Assembly (NCBI RefSeq): GCF_030409755.1
Contig: NZ_JAUFQE010000001.1
Span: 992,001-1,056,000, forward strand
Direction of reading: 5' to 3'
DNA: 64,000 nucleotides
Origin: Vibrio lentus
GTDB lineage: Bacteria > Pseudomonadota > Gammaproteobacteria > Enterobacterales > Vibrionaceae
Shown: piece after piece, positions 44,987-53,149 of the stretch
Layout: each line of letters begins with the position of its first letter
How positions within the stretch are numbered: the first letter of the stretch is position 1
Notes under the pieces: generated by a model
What the model saw: only the letters and a program-made list of their open reading frames with translations
Database searches by the model: none
What the model was told of the DNA's origin: nothing
Program-made: the position numbers and the translations under genes

Positions 44987-47900
44987 ATGGATAACAAACG
45001 TCGTCAATTTTTGAAAACAGGCCTTGCTGCCGGTGGTGTTGGAGCTTTTGCTGCAGGTTATGCGACAACCACAAAACACATGGTTCACGGTGCTATTGAT
45101 GGCACCGCAGGTAAGAAAACCAATCACATCCATCACGGTAACTCACTCGAGACGGAATACAGTGTGGATGAGCAAGGTAAGATTTCGCCGAATCCAAACC
45201 AACGCGTTGCACCATCAATGTGTTTTGGCTGCTGGACATTGTGTGGCTTGCGTGTGCGTATCGATAATCGCAATGACGAGATTTTGCGCATCTCGGGCAA
45301 CCCTTACCACCCGCTATCAAGCGACCAACAGATCCCGTTCAAAACACCTGTAAAAGACGCCTACATTGGCTTGTCTGGTGAATCCGGTATCAATAACCGC
45401 TCGACAGCCTGCGCCCGAGGTAACGGCATGTTAGAGATTCAAAACAGCCCATACCGAATCACTCAACCGCTCAAACGTGTCGGTAAACGTGGTGAAGGTA
45501 AGTGGGAACCGATCAGCTACGAGCAACTAATCTCTGAGATCACCGAGGGTGGTGACTTATTCGGTGAAGGTGAAGTTGAAGGCTTACGATCGATTCGCGA
45601 CATCGAAACACCACTCGATCCAAACAACCCTGAATACGGACCAAAAGCCAACCAACTGCTTGTGACCAATGCCGGTAATGAAGGCCGTGACGACATCTTG
45701 AAGCGCTTTGCATTTAACAGCTACGGTACTCGCAACTTTGGTCACCACGGTTCTTACTGTGGCTACGCGTTCCGCGCAGGTTCAGGTGCGATCATGAATG
45801 ATCTAGACAAGTTCTCGCACTTAAAGCCTGACTTCAACAACGCAGAGTTCATTCTTTTCATCGGTATGTCTCCGGCTCAAGCAGGTAACCCGTTTAAGCG
45901 CCAAGCAAGACAACTGGCTGAGGCTCGTACCAACGGAAAACTGAGCTACACCATAGTGACTCCAAGTCTTCCAGCTGGATCTTCAAGCCTTGCTGCGGGC
46001 GATCGCAACAACTGGCTACCGATCAAACCGGGCACCGATTCAGCATTAGTACTGGGCATGATCCAATGGATCATCGAAAACCAACGCTACAATCACGACT
46101 TCTTGTCTCGCCCAAGCGCACAAGCGATGCAAAAAGCAGGCACCACGCATTGGTGTAATGCTTCACATCTTGTGATCAGTGACGAAGCACACCCACAAAA
46201 CGGGCGTATGCTTCGCGCATCGGATATGGGTTTGCTAGAAACAGGCGAACCTATGTCTGACGATGATGGATTTATCGCACTAGATGTGACAACGTCACTG
46301 TTATCATCGCATATTCAGGTGAATGAAGCGGCTCTGTTCGTCGATCAAGACGTAGAAATCGATGGTCAAACCGTTCGTGTTAAGTCTTCTCTACAAAGAT
46401 TGAAGGAAGAAGCCTTCAAATACGACCTTGCTTATTACAGTGAGCAGTGTGAAATCCCGCAAGACCAAATTATTGCACTAGCGAAACGCTTCACCAGCTA
46501 CGGGACAAAAGCAGTTGTTGATACTCACGGTGGCAACATGCACACCAACGGCTTCTACAACTCGTTCTCTATTCTGATGCTGAACGCGCTGATCGGTAAC
46601 ATCAATGCAAAAGGCGGTGCGATGGCGAAAGCGGGTGGCTACCCAACTTCTGTTGCAGGCCCACGTTATGACTTTACCAAGTTCAAAGGCAAAACTAAGC
46701 CTCAAGGCGTATTCTTGTCTCGCAGCAAATTCCCGTATCACAAGACCAGCGAATACAAGCGTCGCGTTGCTGCAGGTGAATCACCTTACCCAACGCGCGC
46801 GCCTTGGTACCCAATCTCAGCACCGCTGTTAACCGAGCATTTATCAGCAGCCATTGATGGCTATCCTTACCGCGCAAAAGCGTGGATCAACCACATGGCA
46901 AATCCACTTTATGGCGTTCCGGGGTTAGATAACTTGCTAGGTGAGAAGCTCAAAGATCCAAAACAGCTTGGCTTGATCGTCTCTATCGATGCCTTCATCA
47001 ATGAAACAACAGCATTATCGGATTACCTCGTACCAGACACGGTTACCTACGAAAGCTGGGGCATGGCAACACCGTGGCATGGTGTTGCGACCAAAGCGAT
47101 CACTGCTCGCTGGCCGATTGTTGAGCCTAAAACCTCACGCACTCAAGATGGGCGCGCCATCAACCTAGAGAACTTCTTTATTGATGTGGCGAAAACACTT
47201 GGCTTAGGTGGCTTTGGCGATAACGTAATCAAAGACAACCAAGGTAACTGGCACGGCATCCATAGTGCGGAAGATTTCTACCTACGCTCTGCGGCTAATC
47301 TAGCGTTCGTTAAAGGCGGAGTGCCGAATGTAGATGCCGAAGATATCGTTTGGTCTGGTCTAGAGCGCCTAGTGCCTGTGATGAACAAAACGCTCAAGCC
47401 AGAAGAGATGCTCAAAGTGGCGTATATCTTTGCGCGTGGCGGTCGTTTTGAAGACGCAACCAATGCCTACACCAATGAAACCATGAAATACAAATGGACC
47501 AAACCTTTGGCTATCTGGAATGAAAAGCTGGGTACCTCTCGCAACACCATCAGCGGCGAGCAGTACATGGGTTGCCCGACATGGTATCCACAGAAGCTGG
47601 CAGACGGCACACCTTTAGCAGAGCAGTTCCCGACCAAAGAATGGCCATTTACTCTGACCAACTTTAAATCCAACATTCACAGTGCGGTGTCTAACTTGTC
47701 ACCACGTTTGGAGTCGATCAAAGGCGTGAACCCAGTTTACATTCACCCGCAAGACGCCTCTTCTGCTGGCATCAAAACAGGCGACGTATTTGCCATTGAA
47801 ACACCGAGTTCAACTACACACGCGTTGGCGATGGTGATTGATGGTATCAAACAAGGCACATTAGGCTTTGAACACGGCTTTGGACACAAAGAGCTCGGTG

Positions 47901-48079
47901 AACGTGCACACTGGATTGGTGACACACAACAACCAGTGAAGATGAAGTCGAACGATGGCGTTAACATCAATGATATAGGCTTGATTGACCCGACGAGAGA
48001 AGGCAAAGGCGTCATGTTAGATTGGGTTGTGGGTTCAGCAGCAAGACAAGCACTTCCGGCTAAGATCTACAAAGTCTAA
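44987..48079 (+). CDS. ttrA: Tetrathionate reductase catalytic subunit TtrA
   Basis: A 1030-residue molybdopterin (bis-MGD) oxidoreductase that reduces tetrathionate to thiosulfate in the periplasm. The twin-arginine signal is NKRRQFLKTGLAAGGVGAFAAG. The [4Fe-4S] Cys set is CFGCWTLC plus CARGNG. Molybdopterin-binding regions follow (GNEGRDDILKRFAFNSYGTRNFGHHGSYCGYAF; later VVDTHGGNMHTNGFYNSFSILMLNALIGN), with the C-terminal cofactor-binding domain near the end (VYIHPQDASSAGIKTGDVFAIETPS). It follows ttrC by 14 bp. Length matches known TtrA. Confidence 0.95.
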   Translation: MDNKRRQFLKTGLAAGGVGAFAAGYATTTKHMVHGAIDGTAGKKTNHIHHGNSLETEYSVDEQGKISPNPNQRVAPSMCFGCWTLCGLRVRIDNRNDEILRISGNPYHPLSSDQQIPFKTPVKDAYIGLSGESGINNRSTACARGNGMLEIQNSPYRITQPLKRVGKRGEGKWEPISYEQLISEITEGGDLFGEGEVEGLRSIRDIETPLDPNNPEYGPKANQLLVTNAGNEGRDDILKRFAFNSYGTRNFGHHGSYCGYAFRAGSGAIMNDLDKFSHLKPDFNNAEFILFIGMSPAQAGNPFKRQARQLAEARTNGKLSYTIVTPSLPAGSSSLAAGDRNNWLPIKPGTDSALVLGMIQWIIENQRYNHDFLSRPSAQAMQKAGTTHWCNASHLVISDEAHPQNGRMLRASDMGLLETGEPMSDDDGFIALDVTTSLLSSHIQVNEAALFVDQDVEIDGQTVRVKSSLQRLKEEAFKYDLAYYSEQCEIPQDQIIALAKRFTSYGTKAVVDTHGGNMHTNGFYNSFSILMLNALIGNINAKGGAMAKAGGYPTSVAGPRYDFTKFKGKTKPQGVFLSRSKFPYHKTSEYKRRVAAGESPYPTRAPWYPISAPLLTEHLSAAIDGYPYRAKAWINHMANPLYGVPGLDNLLGEKLKDPKQLGLIVSIDAFINETTALSDYLVPDTVTYESWGMATPWHGVATKAITARWPIVEPKTSRTQDGRAINLENFFIDVAKTLGLGGFGDNVIKDNQGNWHGIHSAEDFYLRSAANLAFVKGGVPNVDAEDIVWSGLERLVPVMNKTLKPEEMLKVAYIFARGGRFEDATNAYTNETMKYKWTKPLAIWNEKLGTSRNTISGEQYMGCPTWYPQKLADGTPLAEQFPTKEWPFTLTNFKSNIHSAVSNLSPRLESIKGVNPVYIHPQDASSAGIKTGDVFAIETPSSTTHALAMVIDGIKQGTLGFEHGFGHKELGERAHWIGDTQQPVKMKSNDGVNINDIGLIDPTREGKGVMLDWVVGSAARQALPAKIYKV

Positions 48080-48128
48080 TCAGTGATCCAGCATATATCC
48101 CTAGTCATTCCTGAATAGGGATACAACC

Positions 48129-48162
48129 GAGCAACTTCGCCATTCGAGGTTGCTCTGTTTTT
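48129..48162 (+). terminator. Terminator of ttrBCA
   Basis: Stem GAGCAAC(TTCG) / (CGAG)GTTGCTC followed by TGTTTTT, 50 bp after ttrA. Confidence 0.8.
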
Positions 48163-48186
48163 AGCAGTCAATACATCGACAGCATT

Positions 48187-48240
48187 CAATCCGCGACAAC
48201 CAATCCACCCCGCAACAACCAATCCAGTCGCGACAACCAA
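48187..48240. repeat. Three tandem imperfect 18-19 bp repeats
   Basis: Three units ending CGCRACAACCAA: one to 48203, then 48204-48222 and 48223-48240. Non-coding; no function is apparent. Confidence 0.65.
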
Positions 48241-48483
48241 AGATTCATCACTTCTCTTTTCTTCTGTTCACCACAACTTTTTTAGTCAGTATCCATAAAG
48301 CGGCTATGCTTATAAAATCGGTGCCATAAAAGAGCCTTAACAAGCAGTTACACCGAGGCGAACATGGCAGTTCCCTTGCATTTCGTAAACAGCGATTGGA
48401 TTGGCCTAACGGAATTCACATCAATACCATTATGGTGGTTGAGGTTATTAATGTGAGACCCACCTCAAATTCAAAGTGAATTA

Positions 48484-48501
48484 ATGTGGAAATCCACAAT
48501 A
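48484..48501 (+). promoter_or_regulatory. Putative TtrR operator before the cytochrome pair
   Basis: Same 18-mer as at 42908-42925, with the repeat TGTGGA-AA-TCCACA at 48485-48498. Its centre is about 66 bp before the first cytochrome gene. Confidence 0.65.
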
Positions 48502-48557
48502 GCGCGAACAATCAATTATGTCGAAAATGCGTGCACTACAACCAATAGCGACGCCTC

Positions 48558-49199
48558 ATGACTAAGCTGAAAATTAAAACTCAAACATTAACGCTTTGTA
48601 TCGCAGCTCTGGGAAGCCTTTCTTTATCTGGTTTTGCACAAGCAGCGCCTAATCCAATGCCAGAAGCTGCAGAAACCTGTAGTGGCTGCCACCAAGCTGA
48701 CGGTAAAGGCTTGCCCAACATTGCCCCTATGCTAGCAGGGCTCAATGCTGACTACCTTGAACATCAACTGGTTCTATTCTCTAGTGGTGAGCGTCAAAGC
48801 GCGATCATGAAGGGCATGGCGGATGGTGTATCAGATCCTGCTATTCGTCGTGAAGTAGCAGAGTACTTTGCTTCACTACCTTCATACGAATTTAGCGATT
48901 TAGAACAGCGCGGCTCACAAGCGGATATTGATAACCCCTACCGTAAGCTTGTATTCCAAGGCGATTGGGACAGAAACATTCCTGCTTGTGCAACCTGCCA
49001 CGGCCCAAGTGGTATGGGCGTAGACAAATTCCCACGCCTAGCGAGCCAGCACGCCGACTACATTCAAACTCAGCTCAATGCTTGGAAAAACGGCACTCGA
49101 AAGGGTGATGATTTGAACATGATGGGCAATATCGCCGGTAAGTTAACTGACGATGAAATCAAAAACCTGTCTTACTACTTCGCATCTTTCCGATACTAA
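48558..49199 (+). CDS. Diheme cytochrome c (c4 type, TsdB-like)
   Basis: A 213-residue periplasmic cytochrome. Signal peptide up to GFAQA, then two similar domains each with one CxxCH heme site (CSGCH at about 41 and CATCH at about 141) and Met ligand candidates (MKGMADG and LNMMGNIAGKL). This is the cytochrome c4 layout. It lies 9 bp before a TsdA-like gene. TsdB of tsdBA operons is a c4-type diheme cytochrome that exchanges electrons with TsdA, so this is a TsdB candidate. Confidence 0.85.
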   Translation: MTKLKIKTQTLTLCIAALGSLSLSGFAQAAPNPMPEAAETCSGCHQADGKGLPNIAPMLAGLNADYLEHQLVLFSSGERQSAIMKGMADGVSDPAIRREVAEYFASLPSYEFSDLEQRGSQADIDNPYRKLVFQGDWDRNIPACATCHGPSGMGVDKFPRLASQHADYIQTQLNAWKNGTRKGDDLNMMGNIAGKLTDDEIKNLSYYFASFRY

Positions 49200-49208
49200 A
49201 GGGCTCGC

Positions 49209-50270
49209 ATGAAAACATTACTTCTAATTACCGCAACCCTTGCCTCTGGAATCACTTATGCCGAAGCTGAGTTGCCCGATCGCCAAACCGAACTGCCCGC
49301 CGTTGAAAAACCACAAGATAATAAATATCTGGTGCCACGTGACTTGGTAGATATTCCTGATGGGGAATTTGGCGACAAAGTCAAACTGGGCTACTCGCTG
49401 TTTGTCGATTCTCAGCAGATGCGTGGGACGTTCGTAGGCAATGAACAAAACTGTGTAAACTGCCACATGCAAGCGGGCATGAAGGCAAATGCTGCACCTC
49501 TTTGGGGAGCGTACATGGCTTACCCTGCTTACCGTAAGAAAAACGACAAGGTAAACAGCTACGCAGAACGTATCCAAGGTTGTTTTACCTATTCAATGAA
49601 TGGCTTACCACCAGCAGTAGGCTCAAAAGAGATGGTCGCGCTTACGGCCTACTCATACTGGTTGGCGATGGGTGGCATCTTAGATAAGAACGGCATGCAA
49701 GACACGCCCGTCCCTGAGATCAGCGATGCGGATTTACAAGTTGGAGGAAAAGCGGAGAGCTTCCCTCTTCCAGAAGAACTGTTAAGCAAATACCCAATTG
49801 ATGATCGCAGCAAGCTGGCAGGTCGTGGCTACCCTAAGATTGCTAACCCTGAACAAGAGCCGTCGATAGCGCGTGGTGAAAAGGTTTATCAAACCAGCTG
49901 CCAAACGTGTCATGGTCAAAATGGCGAAGGCATTAAAGGGGCGGATGGTCGCTCATACCTGCCACCACTTTGGGGCGAAAACTCGTTCAACTGGGGCGCA
50001 GGTATGCACCGCGTGAACACCGCTGCCTACTTCATCTACGAAAACATGCCGCTTGGAAAGAGTAAGCAGCTTTCGATTCAAGATGCATGGGATGTGGCCG
50101 CTTTTGTGAACAGTCATGAACGCCCACAAGATCCTAGATACAAGGGTGATGTTGCAGGCAATGCTAAGCGTTACCACAACCACCAAGGTTACTATGGTAA
50201 AGAAGTCGACGGTGATGTACTGGGTTCTAAAGCGTACCCAAGTGGCAAGGAAGCGATTCACGAGCACTGA
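49209..50270 (+). CDS. TsdA-like diheme cytochrome (thiosulfate dehydrogenase / tetrathionate reductase)
   Basis: A 353-residue secreted cytochrome c. Signal peptide MKTLLLITATLASGITYA. Heme sites are CVNCH (about 83) and CQTCH (about 235). The segment YAERIQGCFTYSMNG matches the TsdA active-site region, where a Cys in R-I-x-G-C-F ligates the catalytic heme. TsdA enzymes interconvert thiosulfate and tetrathionate, some mainly as reductases. Its position behind ttrBCA, under what looks like the same operator, favours a role with tetrathionate. Assignment rests on this motif, the heme pattern and context. Confidence 0.8.
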   Translation: MKTLLLITATLASGITYAEAELPDRQTELPAVEKPQDNKYLVPRDLVDIPDGEFGDKVKLGYSLFVDSQQMRGTFVGNEQNCVNCHMQAGMKANAAPLWGAYMAYPAYRKKNDKVNSYAERIQGCFTYSMNGLPPAVGSKEMVALTAYSYWLAMGGILDKNGMQDTPVPEISDADLQVGGKAESFPLPEELLSKYPIDDRSKLAGRGYPKIANPEQEPSIARGEKVYQTSCQTCHGQNGEGIKGADGRSYLPPLWGENSFNWGAGMHRVNTAAYFIYENMPLGKSKQLSIQDAWDVAAFVNSHERPQDPRYKGDVAGNAKRYHNHQGYYGKEVDGDVLGSKAYPSGKEAIHEH

Positions 50271-50363
50271 TCTCGAGTCATGAGCCTCTATTCCCGAGAG
50301 TAAGAGCTGCTCAGGCCAGCTATAGCTAAGCTTTACATTGTAAATTAGTGACTGCAGGAAAAA

Positions 50364-50405
50364 TAAAAAGGAGCCAGGTCATGTGACGATCTAGCTCCTT
50401 TTTTG
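50364..50405. terminator. Terminator between the tsdA-like gene and the LysR gene
   Basis: AAAAAGGAGC / GCTCCTTTTTT arms enclose about 20 bases. Usable from both sides by the convergent genes. Confidence 0.75.
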
Positions 50406-50428
50406 TGTTTAAACTTTTAGAAAGACAA

Positions 50429-51358
50429 CTAACCTTGCTGCATCTTTTCCCAAATGGTCGGAGAGCCAATATAGTCTTGAACCGTAGTAATGAACTCTTT
50501 GACCAGTTTGGTCTGCTTACGGTGCGGATACACAGCGTAGATTGCGGTATCAATCGTAGAGATCGGATAATCCGGCAGTAAAGTGACCAAGCCAAGTTCT
50601 TTCATTGAGGCATACAGGTTTGATTGATCAAGGAAGCCATAACCTAGACCATCTTTCACACAAGACACCATAGTACGAACATCACTCACCTTATAGTTGC
50701 CACGAATCGTTAGGCTTTGGAAGGTATTACCGTGCGGCTCTTCACTGATACGCAGATGATCGACCGTCATATCACCATTGGTATAAATCACGGCAGGTAA
50801 CGCGAGTAGATCTTGTGGCGTCTTCGGCTCACCATGCTGCTTCACAAAATCATTCGATGCGACCAACATGAAGTTACTGTCGGCAATCTTCTTCGCAATC
50901 AAATTCGATTCAACAAGCTTACTGAAGCGAAACGCGATATCAAACTGCCCAGCAATGATGTTGGCGATCTTGTCGTCCAATGACAGCACAATCTGAACAT
51001 CAGGGTACTTTCTCATGAACTGAGTAATGATAGGTTGCAAGTATTGTTGACCAAAATAGATCGGCGACGTAATTCGTAGCACACCTTTGGGTTCAGATTG
51101 GTACGAGTCGGCAATGCCTTGGATCTGATTGATAGTATCTTTCAGTACATAGGTTTGTGCGAGAATATCCTCACCCGCCGACGTCAACGAGAACGAACGC
51201 GTAGAACGGTTGAGCAACTGAACACCTAAATCTTGCTCGAGTTTTTTTATCTGTTTAGAGAGTGATGAGTTGTCCATATCATGCAAGGTTGCCGCTTTGG
51301 TAAACGACCCTTGTTGAACCACATCTAAGAACAATAACAACTGATTAGTATTTGGCAC
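50429..51358 (-). CDS. LysR-family transcriptional regulator
   Basis: A 309-residue regulator. The winged helix-turn-helix is at the N-terminus (LLLFLDVVQQGSFTKAATLHDMDNSSLSKQIKKLEQDLGVQLLNRSTR), followed by a substrate-binding-type domain (GVLRITSPIYFGQQYLQPIITQFMRKYPDVQIVLSLDD). The target and effector are unknown. It lies 26 bp downstream of an Lrp-family gene on the same strand, and the two may be cotranscribed. Confidence 0.92.
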   Translation of the reverse strand: MPNTNQLLLFLDVVQQGSFTKAATLHDMDNSSLSKQIKKLEQDLGVQLLNRSTRSFSLTSAGEDILAQTYVLKDTINQIQGIADSYQSEPKGVLRITSPIYFGQQYLQPIITQFMRKYPDVQIVLSLDDKIANIIAGQFDIAFRFSKLVESNLIAKKIADSNFMLVASNDFVKQHGEPKTPQDLLALPAVIYTNGDMTVDHLRISEEPHGNTFQSLTIRGNYKVSDVRTMVSCVKDGLGYGFLDQSNLYASMKELGLVTLLPDYPISTIDTAIYAVYPHRKQTKLVKEFITTVQDYIGSPTIWEKMQQG

Positions 51359-51384
51359 TGCGCCTCTCCTGAAATAAAACTCGA

Positions 51385-51825
51385 CTAACGTTCATCTTTG
51401 GGTGTATCCATAACAACCATGGTCGTAATGGATTGAACCTGAGCACACTCCCCAAGCACATCGGCATGAAACTTCTTATAGCCCGGTAGATCTTTGGTTT
51501 CTACCCTTAGCAAGTATTCATTGGCACCAGTAATGTTGTGGCACTCCACCACCTCTTTTTCCATACTGACATGCTGTTCAAACTCTAGTTGAGCCGCTTT
51601 GCTGTGGCTCGATAAACCAATCGAAACGTAAGCAATAAAGCCAACGCCCATCAGGCCATTATCCAGAACTGCACGGTAACCTTGAATGATCCCTTTACGC
51701 TCGAGATCTTGTACTCGCCTTAAGGTCGCTGAAGCCGACAAACCAATTCGTTCAGAAAGCTCAATATTGGAGATTCTGCCGTCCAATTTAAGCTCTTGCA
51801 ATATCCTTTCGTCAAATCTATCCAT
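51385..51825 (-). CDS. Lrp/AsnC-family transcriptional regulator
   Basis: A 146-residue regulator with an N-terminal helix-turn-helix (DERILQELKLDGRISNIELSERIGLSASATLRRVQDLERKGIIQGYRAVLD) and a C-terminal RAM ligand-binding domain. Members sense amino acids. It is divergent from a LysE-family exporter gene, the common arrangement in which the Lrp protein controls the exporter. Confidence 0.93.
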   Translation of the reverse strand: MDRFDERILQELKLDGRISNIELSERIGLSASATLRRVQDLERKGIIQGYRAVLDNGLMGVGFIAYVSIGLSSHSKAAQLEFEQHVSMEKEVVECHNITGANEYLLRVETKDLPGYKKFHADVLGECAQVQSITTMVVMDTPKDER

Positions 51826-51966
51826 AAGTACTTATTATTGTGCATTAAGTGATAATTGAGGAAATAAAAGCACATAATTGCCTCACTTTCCACCTACTAT
51901 GTTTCTCAACACGTGAAAGTCATGACCGGTCAGTCACTTCGTTCATTTTACTGCTGGAGAATCACA

Positions 51967-52551
51967 ATGCCTTTAGAACAACTTAGCGCACTTGCCTTGT
52001 TTGCGTTTGTCTCGACCTTCACACCAGGTCCAAATAACATCATGCTCATGACATCAGGAGCCAATGTTGGCTTTGCCCGTACTATTCCGCACATGCTGGG
52101 CATTGCTCTGGGGTTTGCAGCCATGTTGCTACTGGTTGGCTTCGGCTTAATGGGGATTTTTAACGCCTATCCGGTCTCTCACCAAATCTTAAAATACCTG
52201 AGCCTTGCTTACCTCGTGTACCTTGCGATTAAGATAGCATTGAGCGGCAAAGCGAAAAGTACTGAGGCTTTTAAACCAATGACCTTCATCGGCGCTGCCA
52301 GTTTTCAATGGGTGAACCCTAAAGGTTGGTCGATGGCTCTGACTGCGATATCCGTTTATAGCAGTGGCAGTTCATGGTGGGAGCTTGCAATCATCGCAGC
52401 AATTTTTACGCTAGCTAACTTGCCATCAGTGACATTCTGGACGGCAGCAGGCAAACAACTGCAACACTGGTTAACAACACCAGTACGCATCAAGAGCTTC
52501 AACTACGGTATGGCAGGCTTACTTCTAGCCTCAACGATTCCGATGTTGTAA
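51967..52551 (+). CDS. LysE/RhtB-family amino-acid exporter
   Basis: About 194 residues from the ATG at 51967, which has GGAG 7 bases upstream; the frame extends 18 codons further without a ribosome site. It has six hydrophobic segments and the family hallmark FTPGPNNIMLMTSGANVGFARTIPHMLGIALGF. It exports amino acids or homoserine lactone-type compounds. The divergent Lrp gene is its probable regulator. Confidence 0.9.
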   Translation: MPLEQLSALALFAFVSTFTPGPNNIMLMTSGANVGFARTIPHMLGIALGFAAMLLLVGFGLMGIFNAYPVSHQILKYLSLAYLVYLAIKIALSGKAKSTEAFKPMTFIGAASFQWVNPKGWSMALTAISVYSSGSSWWELAIIAAIFTLANLPSVTFWTAAGKQLQHWLTTPVRIKSFNYGMAGLLLASTIPML

Positions 52552-52603
52552 CCAGATAGTTTCCCTATGATGGTTAGTAAGTGATTACTGGCCATCAATT
52601 TCA

Positions 52604-52996
52604 TTACAAGTATCCAATAATCTCGCTAAGCCAACGTCCAAATATCGCCTGCCCGCTCGGGGTTAGCGTCCATAAAAATGCTGCTACATTGATTACCACA
52701 GTCAGCCAATAAATCGCCCTAAACGGCTGCTTTTGCGTTTTGTGGCGTAGCTTATCTTGAGCGATCAACGCCCCTAACCAGCCACCAGCAACAGAAAAAA
52801 TATGCAAAGTTTTCTCTGGCACGCGCCAATTGCCATTGATCGCAGCTCGCTTGTCCTTCGCGTATACAAAAAACGTCACCAATCCGATAGCCAGATGCCA
52901 CACCAACAGCGCTTTAGAACTTTCTGCAAACAACACAGACACGGCCACCAACACCAGATAAGTGATGGCGATTTGAATAGATGAAGACAACATCAA
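52604..52996 (-). CDS. DUF1294 small membrane protein
   Basis: A 130-residue protein with about four hydrophobic segments and the DUF1294 core FFVYAKDKRAAINGNWRVPEKTLHIFSVAGGWLGALIAQDKLRHKTQKQPFR. In many proteins this domain follows a cold-shock domain; here it stands alone. Function unknown. Confidence 0.87.
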   Translation of the reverse strand: MMLSSSIQIAITYLVLVAVSVLFAESSKALLVWHLAIGLVTFFVYAKDKRAAINGNWRVPEKTLHIFSVAGGWLGALIAQDKLRHKTQKQPFRAIYWLTVVINVAAFLWTLTPSGQAIFGRWLSEIIGYL

Positions 52997-53051
52997 CTCC
53001 TTTTGGGTAACAGCTCACATACTGTAGCAATTACGCCCTGTAGATTTTGAT

Positions 53052-53115
53052 AAGGATGAGTAAGGCATATTGTAATTCGGTTAGCCTGCAAAAAATAAAC
53101 AGCCCTTTCATCCCT
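53052..53115. promoter_or_regulatory. Two MalT-box-like cores before the amylase gene
   Basis: AAGGATGAGT at 53052-53061 (plus) and AGGGATGAAA at 53106-53115 (minus) each keep the GGATGA core and match 7 of 10 positions of GGGGA(T/G)GAGG. They lie 35-98 bp before the ATG. Confidence 0.35.
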
Positions 53116-53149
53116 ACATAACATGATGGAAGTTAAAGGAATTATAAAT

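Larger units (their letters stand above)
48080..48557. other. Intergenic region ttrA / tsd-like pair
   Basis: 478 bp. From left to right: hairpin TATCCCTA / TAGGGATA (48096-48123), the ttr terminator (48129-48162), an 18-19 bp tandem repeat (48187-48240), then the promoter region of the cytochrome pair with a 15-bp palindrome AATTCA-AAG-TGAATT (48468-48482) directly beside the putative TtrR operator (48484-48501). Confidence 0.65.
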
